45,821 nt of DNA. Source: Candidatus Intestinimonas merdavium (lineage in GTDB: Bacteria; Bacillota; Clostridia; Oscillospirales; Oscillospiraceae). The stretch is from contig DXCX01000057.1 of assembly GCA_019115785.1 (NCBI GenBank), forward strand, positions 1-45,821. Reading direction: 5' to 3'. How positions within the stretch are numbered: the stretch's first letter is position 1; each line of letters starts with the position of its first letter. This document shows, in pieces, positions 24,044 to 32,147 of this stretch. The notes below the pieces were generated by a model. It searched no databases. It saw only the letters and a program-made list of their open reading frames with translations, and had not been told where the DNA came from. Made by a program: the position numbers and the translations under genes.

Positions 24044-25564
24044 TCAGGCAGCCCAAAGGGCCTGGGCGGCCAGATAGTCCAGAATACCCTGGGTGATGCC
24101 CTGGGCGAGCTGCTGCTGGTAGCCGCCATCCATAAGACGCATAAGCTCCTCGTGGCTGGTCATGAAGCCCATCTCCACCAGCACCGCCGGCATATCGGTC
24201 TCCCGGAGCACCACAAAGTCGGCATCCCGGATGCCTCGGTCAATGGCGCCGGTGACCTGGCACAGGGGGGTCTGGACGGCCTGGGCCAGCCGCGCCCCCT
24301 GGCTGCTGGTGGGGTGATAGTAAGTATAGATGCCCTGATAGTCGGGGCGGTTCTCCGCGGCGTTGGAGTGGATGGAGATAAAGAGGTCGGCGCCGGCGGC
24401 ATTGGCCAGGTCGGCCCGCTCATAAAGCCCGATCTCCACGTCGGTGGAGCGGGTCATGATGACCCGGAAGCCCTTGCTCCAGAGAAGGGTGGCCAGCTTC
24501 AGGGAGACGGACAGGTCGATGTCCTTCTCCATGATGTCCTCATAGCAGGCGCCGGGGCGGTCCCCTCCGTGGCCGGGGTCGATGACGATGGTGTAGTCCT
24601 GAGGGTCAATGGAGACGGAGGGAGGAACTGGCGCGGCGTGGGTGGTGACGCTGACGCCGGTGAGGCCGGTGGAAATGGTCAGGTTCCCGGCGGCGGTGGC
24701 GCCGACGGCCAGATCCAGTACAATGCGAACCGTATGGTCGCTGCCGGGGTAGAAGTCAGAGCCGTGCTGGGCGTAGCGCACATCGAAGAGGTAGGGGTCG
24801 TCCACCGTGCAGCCGGTAAAGTCCTCCGACAAAACCGTATTGAGGAAGTCAATGGCCACCCGGTCCCCCAGGTCGGTCACCCGGCAGTCGGGGGCCTGTT
24901 CGGTGGTGATGGTGAGGATGCCGGCGCTCCAGCGCATGCCGGTGATTTCAGAGAAATCCTCGGAGGGGGTTTCTGGCTCTTGGGTGGGTGTCTCCGGTGT
25001 TTGGTCAGGGGCTTCCGGAGATGGATCAGGCGTCTCCGGGACCTCCTCGGCCAGCACCGCCGTCAGATGGGCAGTATAGGTGTCCTGCTCCCAGTCTACC
25101 TGGGCGCCCAATGCCTCAGAGACAAAGCGCAGGGGGATCATCGTGCGGTCGGCTCCGCCATAGGTCACCACCTGGGCGGGTACGCCGTCGGGCAGAGGGG
25201 TGGACACGCCGTTGACGATGGCGGTGGCGCTGTCCAGGGTCAGGACGATGACGTCCTCCCCCTTGGTGAGGATGACCTGTCCCGTCTGCTGGACCCAGAG
25301 GACCTGAGCCTGGAGGGCCTCACCCACCAGACGGACGGGGACCAGGGTCCGCCCGTCCCGAATCATGGCGGGGACGTCGCCGGTCAGAGGAGTGCCGTTG
25401 AGGGTGAGCTTGACCACTTCTGCGGAGGCCGGTGTATGGGTGTGTTGGGTCCAGCTGTAGAGCTGTACAGAGAGGGTCCCGTTGGGACCAGCGGCAAGGA
25501 CGGTGAGGGTCAGGGCGTACAGAACGGCCAGGACCGTCAGCAGGTGCGTGAGCTTCTTTCTCAT
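24044..25564 (-). CDS. N-acetylmuramoyl-L-alanine amidase, secreted
   Basis: Secreted cell-wall hydrolase (506 aa) that cuts the amide bond between MurNAc and L-Ala. Order of parts: signal peptide (MRKKLTHLLTVLAVLYALTLTVLA); copper amine oxidase-type N-terminal domain (about 50-168, with RTLVPVRLVGEALQAQV and RTMIPLRFVSEALGAQV repeats); Pro/Thr/Glu-rich linker (about 172-200); AMIN-like domain (about 200-310); and Amidase_3 (about 320-500). Zinc ligands and active site are visible: VIDPGHGG (D329 region), Glu in YEDIMEKDIDL, SIHSNA, and the C-terminal AVLVEMGFM. It has its own promoter and is convergent to the permease gene. Confidence 0.93.
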   Translation of the reverse strand: MRKKLTHLLTVLAVLYALTLTVLAAGPNGTLSVQLYSWTQHTHTPASAEVVKLTLNGTPLTGDVPAMIRDGRTLVPVRLVGEALQAQVLWVQQTGQVILTKGEDVIVLTLDSATAIVNGVSTPLPDGVPAQVVTYGGADRTMIPLRFVSEALGAQVDWEQDTYTAHLTAVLAEEVPETPDPSPEAPDQTPETPTQEPETPSEDFSEITGMRWSAGILTITTEQAPDCRVTDLGDRVAIDFLNTVLSEDFTGCTVDDPYLFDVRYAQHGSDFYPGSDHTVRIVLDLAVGATAAGNLTISTGLTGVSVTTHAAPVPPSVSIDPQDYTIVIDPGHGGDRPGACYEDIMEKDIDLSVSLKLATLLWSKGFRVIMTRSTDVEIGLYERADLANAAGADLFISIHSNAAENRPDYQGIYTYYHPTSSQGARLAQAVQTPLCQVTGAIDRGIRDADFVVLRETDMPAVLVEMGFMTSHEELMRLMDGGYQQQLAQGITQGILDYLAAQALWAA

Positions 25565-25593
25565 GGCTCCCCTCCTTGGAATGTTTTCTCTTT

Positions 25594-25622
25594 ATTTTAT
25601 CCATTGTGACCCTTTTCGTCAA
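25594..25622 (-). promoter_or_regulatory. Promoter of the amidase gene
   Basis: On the minus strand, TTGACG, 17-bp spacer, TAAAAT, about 30-60 bp before the ATG at 25564, with AAGGAGGGG as ribosome site. Confidence 0.85.
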
Positions 25623-25712
25623 GAAATGAGGGAGTCATTCGTTTACATAAATTATGGAAGAAAGGTGTGCCAAGTAAACAAAACCTACCAATTTAGAGGG
25701 CAATATTTAGAC

Positions 25713-25741
25713 TTGCCATCCCAGGGGCGACGTAGTACTAT
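25713..25741 (+). promoter_or_regulatory. Promoter of feoAB
   Basis: TTGCCA, 17-bp spacer, TACTAT; predicted start near 25748. A GTTTAC/GTAAAC inverted repeat (around 25640-25680) lies upstream. I found no convincing DtxR or Fur consensus here, and the downstream leader has only a small GCCC/GGGC hairpin before the ribosome site. Confidence 0.65.
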
Positions 25742-25823
25742 AAGGACAGAAAAAGTTTGACAAGACTAATCCTTCGAGTAAGAAGCATTGGCCCTAAAGG
25801 GCAGTGGAGGCAAAGAGTTAGAA

Positions 25824-28271
25824 ATGGCGGCAGAGACAGTGAAGAAGAGCGGCGGCACACTGATGGACCTGGAGCCAGGCCACAGTGCGGTCATCCTCAA
25901 GGTAGGCAGTGACAAGGGACCGGTGAAGCGCCGGCTGGTGGATATGGGGCTCACCCCCGGCACCACGGTGACTGTTCGGAAGGTGGCCCCCTTTGGCGAC
26001 CCCATTGAGGTGAACATCCGGGGCTATGAGCTCTCCCTCCGCAAGGAGGACGCCGGGCAGATCACAGTGACCACCAGCGAGGAGGAGGCCAAGGCCCGGC
26101 GGCAGGAGCGCAGCCGCCGGCGAGAGGCGGTAGAGCGGACGCCGGATGAGGCCACTCAACGGAGAATGGAGGCCGACCACGCCCATGAGAAGGAGCACCA
26201 CGGGGGCATACCCGACTATGCCAGCCATGATACCCGGGAGATGAAGCTGGCCCTGGTGGGTAACCCCAACTGCGGCAAGACCACCCTCTTCAACGCTCTA
26301 ACGGGCTCCAACCAGTACGTGGGCAACTGGCCCGGCGTGACGGTGGAGAAAAAAGAGGGAAAGGCCAGTGTGGACGGCAAGCCGGTGACCATTGTGGACC
26401 TGCCGGGCATCTATTCCCTCTCCCCCTACTCCATGGAGGAGATCGTGGCGCGGGACTTCATTGTGGGGGAGCATCCCGACGCCATCATTGACATTGTGGA
26501 TGCCACCAATATCGAGCGGAACCTTTACCTCACCGCCCAGCTTCTGGAGCTGGAGCGGCCCATGGTCATTGCCCTTAACTTCATGGACGAGGTGGAGAAG
26601 CACGGCGACCGCATTGATGTGGAAAAGCTCTCCCAGGAGCTGGGGGTGCCGGTGATCCCCATCACCGCCCGGTCGGGGGAGAATGTGGAGGAGATGCTCC
26701 GGGTGGCCCACCGGCAGATGCACATTGGCGTGACGGTGGAGCCCGACGACCTCTATGATGACTACACCCATCGCATCCATCACCAGGTGGGCGAGCTCAT
26801 CCATGACAAGGCCTACGAGGTGGGGCTGCCCGCTCACTGGGCCTCCATCAAGCTCATCGAGGGAGATTCCCTGGTGGAGGAGGCGCTGGGCCTTGACAGC
26901 AAGACCAGGGAGCGTCTGGAGAAGATCTGCCGGGAGTATGAGAGCGCCTACGTGCTGGGAGACCGGGAGACCCTCATCGCCGACAGCAGGTACCAGTTCA
27001 TTCAGAAGGTGGTGAGCGCTGCGGTGGTGAAGGGCCGGCCCCGGGACGCCCTGACCCTCTCCGACAAGATCGACTCCATCGTCACCCATAAATTCCTGGC
27101 CATTCCCGTTTTTTTGCTGATGATGCTTGCCATGTTCGCCCTCACCTTCGGTCCCATCGGGTCTGTGCTCTCGGACGGTGTGGAATTCTTGGTGGGTGAG
27201 GTCTTCGCGGGCTGGGTGTCCTCTGCCTTGGCCACCGCACAGGTGGCGCCCTGGGTGGAGGCCCTTCTGGTGGATGGCATCATCGCCGGTGTGGGAGGGG
27301 TGCTCACCTTCCTGCCCCAGATCGCCCTCCTCTTCCTCTTCCTCTCCATTTTGGAGGACTCCGGCTACATGGCCCGGGCCGCCTTTATCATGGACCGGCT
27401 CCTGCGTCGGTTCGGACTTTCCGGCAAGGCCTTTATCCCCATGCTCATGGGCTTTGGCTGCACCGTCCCCGCCGTGATGGGGGCACGTACCATGGAGAAT
27501 GAAAAGGACCGGCGCATGACCATCATGCTGGTGCCCTTCATGTCCTGCTCCGCCCGGCTGCCGGTTTATGGCCTCATGTCCGCCGCTTTCTTTCCCCGGT
27601 ACAGCGGCCTGGTGGTCTTCTCCCTCTACGTCATCGGCATCCTCTTCGCCATTGTCTCCGGTGTCATCCTCAAAAAGACGATGTTCAAGGGCGAGCCCGC
27701 CGCCTTTGTGCTGGAGCTGCCCCCCTACCGGCTTCCCACCTTCAAAAACTGTGCCATGCACGTGTGGGAGAAGGTCTGGGGCTTCCTGGTGAAGGCGGGC
27801 ACCCTGATCCTGGCTATGAGCGTGGTCCTCTGGTTCCTCCAGAGCTTCGGTCCCGGCTTTACTATGGTGGATGACGCTGCCAACTCCTTCCTGGGGATCA
27901 TCGGCGGCGTGATCGCTCCGGTCCTCCGCCCCCTGGGCTTTGGCACCTGGCAGGCAGCGGTGGCCCTCCTCTCCGGCCTCATCGCCAAGGAGGCCGTAGT
28001 CTCCTCCATGAGTATGTTCTACGGCTTCTCTCTGGGAGCCAGCGGCGCCGTGGTGGCCTCTGCCCTCTCCGGCACCTTCCAGACCCCTCTGGCGGCTTAC
28101 GCCTTCCTGGTCTTCGTGCTGCTCTATGTCCCCTGCGTGGCGGCTGTCTCCACCATCCGGAAGGAGATGGACTCCGCCAAGTGGACCATCCGCTCCATCC
28201 TCTGGCAGCTGGCGGCGGCCTATCTGGGCTCCTTCCTGGTCTATCAGATCGGCAGCCTGCTGCTGGGCTGA
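25824..28271 (+). CDS. feoB: FeoA-FeoB fusion ferrous iron transporter
   Basis: An 815-residue fusion. Residues about 12-85 are a FeoA (SH3-like) domain (LMDLEPGHSAVILKV ... VKRRLVDMGLTPGTTV). A charged linker (about 88-135) leads to the FeoB GTPase domain: G1 LVGNPNCGKTTLFNALTG at about 144-161, G3 VDLPGIYSLSPYS, G4 ALNFMDE. The helical GDI region and the membrane core with two Gate-type halves (GFGCTVPAVMGARTMENEKDRR; FSGLIAKEAVVSSMSMFYG) follow. Imports Fe(II) across the cytoplasmic membrane. ATG 25824 was preferred, with GGAGG 13 nt upstream; a TTG at 25788 would extend it by 12 residues. The 53-aa Cys-rich gene follows after 12 bp. Confidence 0.93.
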   Translation: MAAETVKKSGGTLMDLEPGHSAVILKVGSDKGPVKRRLVDMGLTPGTTVTVRKVAPFGDPIEVNIRGYELSLRKEDAGQITVTTSEEEAKARRQERSRRREAVERTPDEATQRRMEADHAHEKEHHGGIPDYASHDTREMKLALVGNPNCGKTTLFNALTGSNQYVGNWPGVTVEKKEGKASVDGKPVTIVDLPGIYSLSPYSMEEIVARDFIVGEHPDAIIDIVDATNIERNLYLTAQLLELERPMVIALNFMDEVEKHGDRIDVEKLSQELGVPVIPITARSGENVEEMLRVAHRQMHIGVTVEPDDLYDDYTHRIHHQVGELIHDKAYEVGLPAHWASIKLIEGDSLVEEALGLDSKTRERLEKICREYESAYVLGDRETLIADSRYQFIQKVVSAAVVKGRPRDALTLSDKIDSIVTHKFLAIPVFLLMMLAMFALTFGPIGSVLSDGVEFLVGEVFAGWVSSALATAQVAPWVEALLVDGIIAGVGGVLTFLPQIALLFLFLSILEDSGYMARAAFIMDRLLRRFGLSGKAFIPMLMGFGCTVPAVMGARTMENEKDRRMTIMLVPFMSCSARLPVYGLMSAAFFPRYSGLVVFSLYVIGILFAIVSGVILKKTMFKGEPAAFVLELPPYRLPTFKNCAMHVWEKVWGFLVKAGTLILAMSVVLWFLQSFGPGFTMVDDAANSFLGIIGGVIAPVLRPLGFGTWQAAVALLSGLIAKEAVVSSMSMFYGFSLGASGAVVASALSGTFQTPLAAYAFLVFVLLYVPCVAAVSTIRKEMDSAKWTIRSILWQLAAAYLGSFLVYQIGSLLLG

Positions 28272-28283
28272 AAGGAGAATACC

Positions 28284-28445
28284 ATGAAGTACATCATCTA
28301 CGCCGGCGTGGCCCTTCTCATCCTTTGGGCGGTGGTCTACCTGGTCCGGCATGTCCGCCGGCAGCTCCGGGGCGAGTGCGGCTGCGGCGGCGATTGCGGC
28401 GGCAGCTGCGCCTCCTGTGGGCACAGCTGCGGCAAGCGGGACTAG
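28284..28445 (+). CDS. FeoB-associated Cys-rich membrane protein (53 aa)
   Basis: A small protein of 53 residues: one N-terminal membrane helix (YIIYAGVALLILWAVVYLV), a basic stop-transfer segment (RHVRRQLR), and a C-terminal tail with six cysteines (CGCGGDCGGSCASCGHSC). This matches the class of small Cys-rich proteins encoded directly after feoB in Firmicutes, proposed to assist iron transport, perhaps at the cytoplasmic face. AAAGGAG lies 9 nt before the ATG; the gene begins 12 bp after the feoB stop and ends right before a strong terminator, so it is the last gene of the feo operon. Confidence 0.88.
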   Translation: MKYIIYAGVALLILWAVVYLVRHVRRQLRGECGCGGDCGGSCASCGHSCGKRD

Positions 28446-28495
28446 ACAAAGGGCAGCGGTCCCCGTCTCATTAGACAGGGGCCACTGCCCTTTGT
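28446..28495. terminator. Bidirectional terminator of the feo operon
   Basis: ACAAAGGGCAGCGGTCCCCG-type left arm pairs with the complementary arm ending CCACTGCCCTTTGT over about 23 bp around CATT; A-rich on one side and T-rich on the other, so it can serve both the feo operon and the convergent minus-strand gene. Confidence 0.8.
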
Positions 28496-28532
28496 TCATA
28501 GCTTATTATGAAAAAAGACCATATACCGAAGT

Positions 28533-29033
28533 TTATTCCAGAGCGTGACGGCTGCGGACCAGCTCAATGGCCTCTTTTCCGGTGAGGTGCTCCACGGCGA
28601 CCTCTATGATGGCGACGGCGGGCAGTTCTTTTTCCAGCACGGACTGGCGGTGCTCCTGACTGTCCTCGGGAGCATAGCGGAGGGCCAGACGCTCCAGGGC
28701 GGCGCGTATCTCTGCCGGGTCCTCCAGGACCCTGGCCCTACCGAAAAGGATGACGCTGCGGAAATAGGTGGTGTACTCCAGAGGGACCACCTGGTCCCGG
28801 TCTGTTACACAAAAGGAGACCTTTGGGTCCCTAATAATGGCGTCCAGCTTGTGACCCGCCCTGGCACAGTGGAACCAGAGCTTGCCATCCGCGTAGGCAT
28901 AGCTCAGGGGGACGGCGTAGGGATAGCCGCCCTCACCGTGTACCGCCAGTACCCCGGAGGTGCCCCGGTCCAGCACAGCCAGACATTCCTCCCGGGAGAG
29001 CTCCTGATTTTTGCGTCTCATCTCACGAAACAT
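28533..29033 (-). CDS. Pyridoxamine 5'-phosphate oxidase-like flavoprotein
   Basis: A 166-residue cytoplasmic protein of the PNPOx-like split-barrel family, usually FMN- or F420-binding. Typical features are the N-terminal LSREECLAVLDRGTSGVLAV, then GYPYAVPLSYAYADGKLWFHCARAGHKLDAI, and KVSFCVTDRDQVVP. Proteins of this subgroup (often annotated nitroimidazole-resistance/NimA-like) have no firmly established physiological substrate. ATG at 29033 has AGGCGGAG about 7 nt upstream; a longer open frame to 29180 runs through the promoter and was rejected. It is divergent from thiN. Confidence 0.88.
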   Translation of the reverse strand: MFREMRRKNQELSREECLAVLDRGTSGVLAVHGEGGYPYAVPLSYAYADGKLWFHCARAGHKLDAIIRDPKVSFCVTDRDQVVPLEYTTYFRSVILFGRARVLEDPAEIRAALERLALRYAPEDSQEHRQSVLEKELPAVAIIEVAVEHLTGKEAIELVRSRHALE

Positions 29034-29070
29034 ATGGGTGCTCCGCCTTTCTATCTTTCCTGTGTGACCA

Positions 29071-29099
29071 GTTATATCATGGTGAGCGGATTTTTGCAA
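29071..29099 (-). promoter_or_regulatory. Promoter of the PNPOx-like gene
   Basis: Minus strand: TTGCAA, 17-bp spacer, TATAAC, about 40 bp before the ATG. Confidence 0.7.
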
Positions 29100-29118
29100 G
29101 GGCGGAGTCCGTGCCCGC

Positions 29119-29147
29119 TGGACAGCGAGAGACGGTTGAGGTATGAT
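29119..29147 (+). promoter_or_regulatory. Promoter of thiN
   Basis: TGGACA, 17-bp spacer, TATGAT; predicted start near 29154, so the leader is only about 25 nt. There is no room for a TPP riboswitch. Confidence 0.7.
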
Positions 29148-29178
29148 AGTCAGACGAGAATGGAAAGGCGGGAATACC

Positions 29179-29799
29179 ATGCTTCAGAGCGGAACGTGCT
29201 ATATTGTGGGGGCCGGGGCCTTTTATGACCGGGACTTTGTACCAGAAGAGGGGGACTTCGTCATCGCCGCCGACGGCGGCTATGGAACGCTAAGCGTGCG
29301 GCAGACGGCCATGGACCTGGTGGTGGGCGACTTTGATTCTATGGGCTTTCGGCCGGACCATCCCAAGGTAGTGGACCTGCCGGTGGAGAAGGATGACACA
29401 GATATGATGGCCGCCATCCGCCTGGGCTGGGACAGGGGATACCGGACCTACCGGCTCTATGGGGGCACCGGCGGCCGTGTGGACCACACATTGGCCAACC
29501 TCCAATCCCTGGTGTGGCTTTCCAGGCGAGGGGGCCGGGGCTTTCTGGTGGGGGAGAACTGGACCGCTGCCGCCATCACCGACGGAGAAATGACCTTTCC
29601 GGCGGAGTATACAGGTGTTGTCTCCGTATTCTGCCAGGGCGACCGGGCGGAAGGGGTGACCCTGGAGGGGCTCAAGTACACGCTGGAGGAGGCCGTCCTC
29701 ACCTGTGATTTTCCACTGGGTGTGAGCAATGCGTTCACTGGAAGGGAGAGCAGGGTGGCGGTCCGGAAGGGGACCCTCCTGGTCGTTTGGTACAGGTGA
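29179..29799 (+). CDS. thiN: Thiamine pyrophosphokinase
   Basis: Converts thiamine and ATP to thiamine pyrophosphate in the cytoplasm. The 206-aa length is standard. Family motifs: VIAADGGYGTL, LVVGDFDSMGF (metal/ATP site), VEKDDTDMMAAI, YGGTGGRVDHTLANLQSL, and the C-terminal barrel LGVSNAFTGRESRVAVRKGTLLVVW. ATG 29179 was chosen because the promoter -10 and likely transcript start lie at 29142-29154, just upstream; the in-frame ATG at 29143 falls inside the promoter. It is a single-gene unit ending in a long hairpin terminator. Confidence 0.94.
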   Translation: MLQSGTCYIVGAGAFYDRDFVPEEGDFVIAADGGYGTLSVRQTAMDLVVGDFDSMGFRPDHPKVVDLPVEKDDTDMMAAIRLGWDRGYRTYRLYGGTGGRVDHTLANLQSLVWLSRRGGRGFLVGENWTAAAITDGEMTFPAEYTGVVSVFCQGDRAEGVTLEGLKYTLEEAVLTCDFPLGVSNAFTGRESRVAVRKGTLLVVWYR

Positions 29800-29825
29800 A
29801 TCAGGGATAAAAGCGGTACGCCGAC

Positions 29826-29884
29826 CATGAGAAAGGAGCGGCTGGACAACCATTTCGGGCTGTCCAGCCGCTCTTCTCTCATGG
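29826..29884. terminator. Long hairpin terminator after thiN
   Basis: A stem of roughly 20 bp with one mismatch or bulge (GAGAAAGGAGCGGCTGGACA against TGTCCAGCCGCTCTTCTCTC) and a 12-nt loop. The run of T residues after it is poor. Confidence 0.65.
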
Positions 29885-30018
29885 GCCATTTTGCAGCGGC
29901 CCGCTGAAACGCAGGGAGGATTTCATGCGGTTGGAATGATTAGGGGCAGTTTGCGGTTTTCCATCCTTTTTGCGGTGCGGCTCCTTGTGGGCCCAGGTGC
30001 CGCCGGGGGATGGGGAGA

Positions 30019-31017
30019 TCAGCGGACCAGCTTCTTGAATTCGTCGGCCACAAACTGGACCTTGGGCCCGATAATGACCTGAACGCTGGTCTTGCCGGGA
30101 CGGACGACGTCGGCGGCGCCGGAAGCCTTGATCTTCTTCTCGTCCACCAGCAGGCGGTCCTTCACCTCCAGACGCAGGCGGGTGATGCAGTTGTCCACAC
30201 TGGTCACGTTGGCCGCGCCGCCGACGCCCTCAAGGATAGCCTGGGCCATAGCGGCAAAGTCGTTGCTGCTCAGTTCGATGCTCAGTTCGGTCTCGTTATT
30301 GTCATCCTCGCGGCCAGGGGTCTTCAGGTTCAGGGCCACAATCACAATACGGAAGATCACATAGTACACCACGAAGAATACCAGGCCGATGGGGATCAGC
30401 AGCAGGGGGTTTTCGGCGAAGGGAGCGTTGAAGCTCAGGGCCCAGTCTACAAAGCCGGCGCTGAACTGGAAGCCAGCACGGATGGGCAGAGCTGCCACGA
30501 TGGCCACCGAAATGCCGGTAAGCAGGGCATGAATGACGTACAGGACGGGGGCAAGGAACATGAAGGAGAACTCCAGAGGCTCGGTAACGCCGGTGAAGAA
30601 GGAGCACAGCGCGGCGGACATCAGGATGCCGGCGGCGATCAGACCGCACAGGATGCCGATAAACTGGGTGTTGATTTTGCCAAAGGCGTCAGGGACCACC
30701 GCGTCAGCGCCTATGATCAGCTGTACCACACTGGTGCCGAGCATGGTCTGCACGGTCAGCTAGGAGATAACAGCCGCCAGGGCGGAGGTGCCCTCCTGGT
30801 CCTTGGACATGCCGATGGCTACGCCAAGGGCGAACAAAATGGCCATGTTGTCAATCAAAATACCGCCGGCCTTGATCAGCAGCAGGGCCAACAGGCTGTT
30901 GGCGCCCCAGCCGCTGGGGTCAATCGCGTAACCGATGCCCATCAGGATGCCGCCGATTGGCAGGCAGGCTACGGGCAGCATCAGGGACTTGCCCAAACGT
31001 TGGAAAAATCGCATCAT
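30019..31017 (-). pseudogene. Broken PTS glucose/N-acetylglucosamine EIICB gene
   Basis: Remnant of a membrane PTS permease. The N-terminal part (RLGKSLMLPVACLPIGGILM ... DNMAILFALGVAIGMSKDQE) stops at an amber codon (TAG, 30760-30762), where the family normally has Trp (…VSW…). The frame then continues unchanged. Downstream, FIGILCGLIAA is joined directly to GILMSAALCSFFTGVTEP. In family members these two segments are separated by about 150 residues, so the middle of the EIIC channel is deleted in frame. The C-terminal EIIB domain is complete, with the phospho-acceptor Cys in DNCITRLRLEVKD. Only 333 codons remain of about 490. GGAGGAGG precedes the ATG. Confidence 0.88.
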
Positions 31018-31121
31018 AAGTATTACCTCCTCCTAACACTGGTGCTGAACCGGCGATATGCTGCCGGTTCGGCATGTCAGCAGGGGACGGCCGGCCCACA
31101 GCCGTCCCTCCTTGCGACGAA

Positions 31122-31193
31122 TTACAGATTGGCCTTCAGAAAATCGGCCATGGACGCGGCGGCGGCCTCCTCGTCAGGGCCGTCAAAGGTGAG
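31122..31193 (-). pseudogene. C-terminal fragment of an HPr (ptsH) gene
   Basis: Just before the broken EIICB gene, minus-strand codons read LTFDGPDEEAAAASMADFLK and end in TAA after three more residues. This matches the end of HPr proteins (an acidic GxDE-A-A-x-x-L-x-x-F-L pattern). No start or active-site His is present. The fragment is fused, in another frame, to the end of licT, so the region between licT and most of ptsH has been lost. Confidence 0.65.
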
Positions 31194-31989
31194 GGTAGGC
31201 CTGCTCCTCAGGGGGAATCCTGTTTTGCGTGCGGGACTCCAAACCCTCCACGATCTGTCGGGCACAGTGGAATTCGTTTGGGTAGCACTGCCGTACCGCC
31301 GCTACAAACCGCGCGTCGTCCTGGGACTGCGCATGGTCGGAAAAGGCCCGCAGGACAAGAAATTTCAGGTGCACCGTAAACTCGTCGTAAAACCCGCTGT
31401 CGGTGTCCAGATGCAGGTGCGGCCAGCCGTTCAGGGTGGTCAGGATGTCGTGGAGCGTCTGTGTAATGCGCAGCGTGTCGCTGATGGAGTTTTCGTATTC
31501 GGCATTCACCAGATGCAGGGCAATGTTGGCGGCCTCGTCATCCGGAAAGTGGACGTCCAGTTCCTTCGCCATCAGTTCCAGAGCGTACTTGCCCACCGTG
31601 TACTCGCGGGGGTAGAAGGTACGTACCTCCGCCAACAGGGTGTTCTGAAAGGTCGTTCCGCTGCGCAGACGTTCAATGGCGAAGCAGATATGGTCGGTAA
31701 GGGTCAGGTATACGCTGGGGCTGAGCTTCCGTCCCAGATCCTGGGTGGCTCGGTCCACGATCAGACTGCACAGCTCAATCTGCTGGGCGGGCAAGGTGGC
31801 GAAAAGATCGGTCAGGCGGCGGGCGTCGTCCGGTGTCTCCATCCGGAACAGCTTTTCCACCTTTGTCTGGTCGATCTTGTCCCCGGCTCGCAGAGAAAAT
31901 CCCAAACCACGCCCCATGGCGATCCATTCCCGGCCGTTTTCATCCAGGCAGGACACCACATTGTTATTTATGGATTTCAAAACCTTCAT
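31183..31989 (-). CDS. licT: BglG/LicT-family transcription antiterminator, C-terminus truncated
   Basis: RNA-binding antiterminator that controls PTS sugar genes. The CAT RNA-binding domain is intact (MKVLKSINNNVVSCLDENG..., residues 1-56), followed by PRD1 (about 65-165, with DHICFAIERL and NIALHLVNAE) and PRD2 (about 175-268, with HLKFLVLRAFSD). The last residues read EEQAYPHL instead of the usual EEQAYLTLHI plus a short tail, because the gene runs out of frame into an HPr remnant. Only about 8-10 residues are missing, so function may persist. ATG 31989 follows GTGAGGG; a longer frame upstream crosses the RAT/terminator. A matching RAT site lies in its own leader. Confidence 0.85.
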   Translation of the reverse strand: MKVLKSINNNVVSCLDENGREWIAMGRGLGFSLRAGDKIDQTKVEKLFRMETPDDARRLTDLFATLPAQQIELCSLIVDRATQDLGRKLSPSVYLTLTDHICFAIERLRSGTTFQNTLLAEVRTFYPREYTVGKYALELMAKELDVHFPDDEAANIALHLVNAEYENSISDTLRITQTLHDILTTLNGWPHLHLDTDSGFYDEFTVHLKFLVLRAFSDHAQSQDDARFVAAVRQCYPNEFHCARQIVEGLESRTQNRIPPEEQAYPHL

Positions 31990-32013
31990 ATGCTTGCCCT
32001 CACTGGCAGAAAG

Positions 32014-32102
32014 AAAAAAGACCACATTCAAAGCCATTCCATGAATCCAATGCCCATGGAAAGGGTTTGAATATGGTCTTGCCTGCCGAACAGTAACAAC
32101 CC
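32014..32102 (-). promoter_or_regulatory. RAT antiterminator site overlapping a terminator (licT leader)
   Basis: On the minus strand, the ribonucleic antiterminator motif reads GGGTTGTTACTG, then TTCGGCAGGCAAGACC (32102-32075), closely matching the LicT/SacY-type RAT consensus. Its 3' end overlaps the left arm of a terminator (AAGACCATATTCAAACC with GGCTTTGAATGTGGTCTT, then TTTTTT; 32080-32014). Binding of the LicT-type protein would favour the RAT and allow transcription of licT and the PTS genes: classic autoregulation. Confidence 0.9.
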
Positions 32103-32118
32103 AACAATTAACAACCAC

Positions 32119-32147
32119 AGGGTATCAATTTACTCAAAGATTGTCAA
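32119..32147 (-). promoter_or_regulatory. Promoter of the licT-PTS operon
   Basis: Minus strand: perfect TTGACA, 17-bp spacer, TACCCT (weak -10), placed just upstream of the RAT. Confidence 0.6.

Noticed and set aside
24032-25609. A 525-codon plus-strand frame opposite the amidase gene
   Set aside because: The minus strand encodes a complete amidase with signal peptide, promoter and catalytic motifs.
25628-25823. NiCo (czcD-type) or Fur/DtxR control element before feoAB
   Set aside because: Fragments such as GGACAG and GGGGCGACG are suggestive, but the four-stem arrangement could not be drawn and no convincing repressor palindrome was found.
29100-29178. TPP riboswitch before thiN
   Set aside because: The predicted leader is only about 25 nt and the aptamer motifs are missing.
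30010-32070. A 686-codon plus-strand open frame across the PTS/licT region
   Set aside because: It is antisense to clear PTS EIICB, EIIB and PRD sequences on the minus strand; its translation resembles no protein family and it crosses the RAT/terminator.
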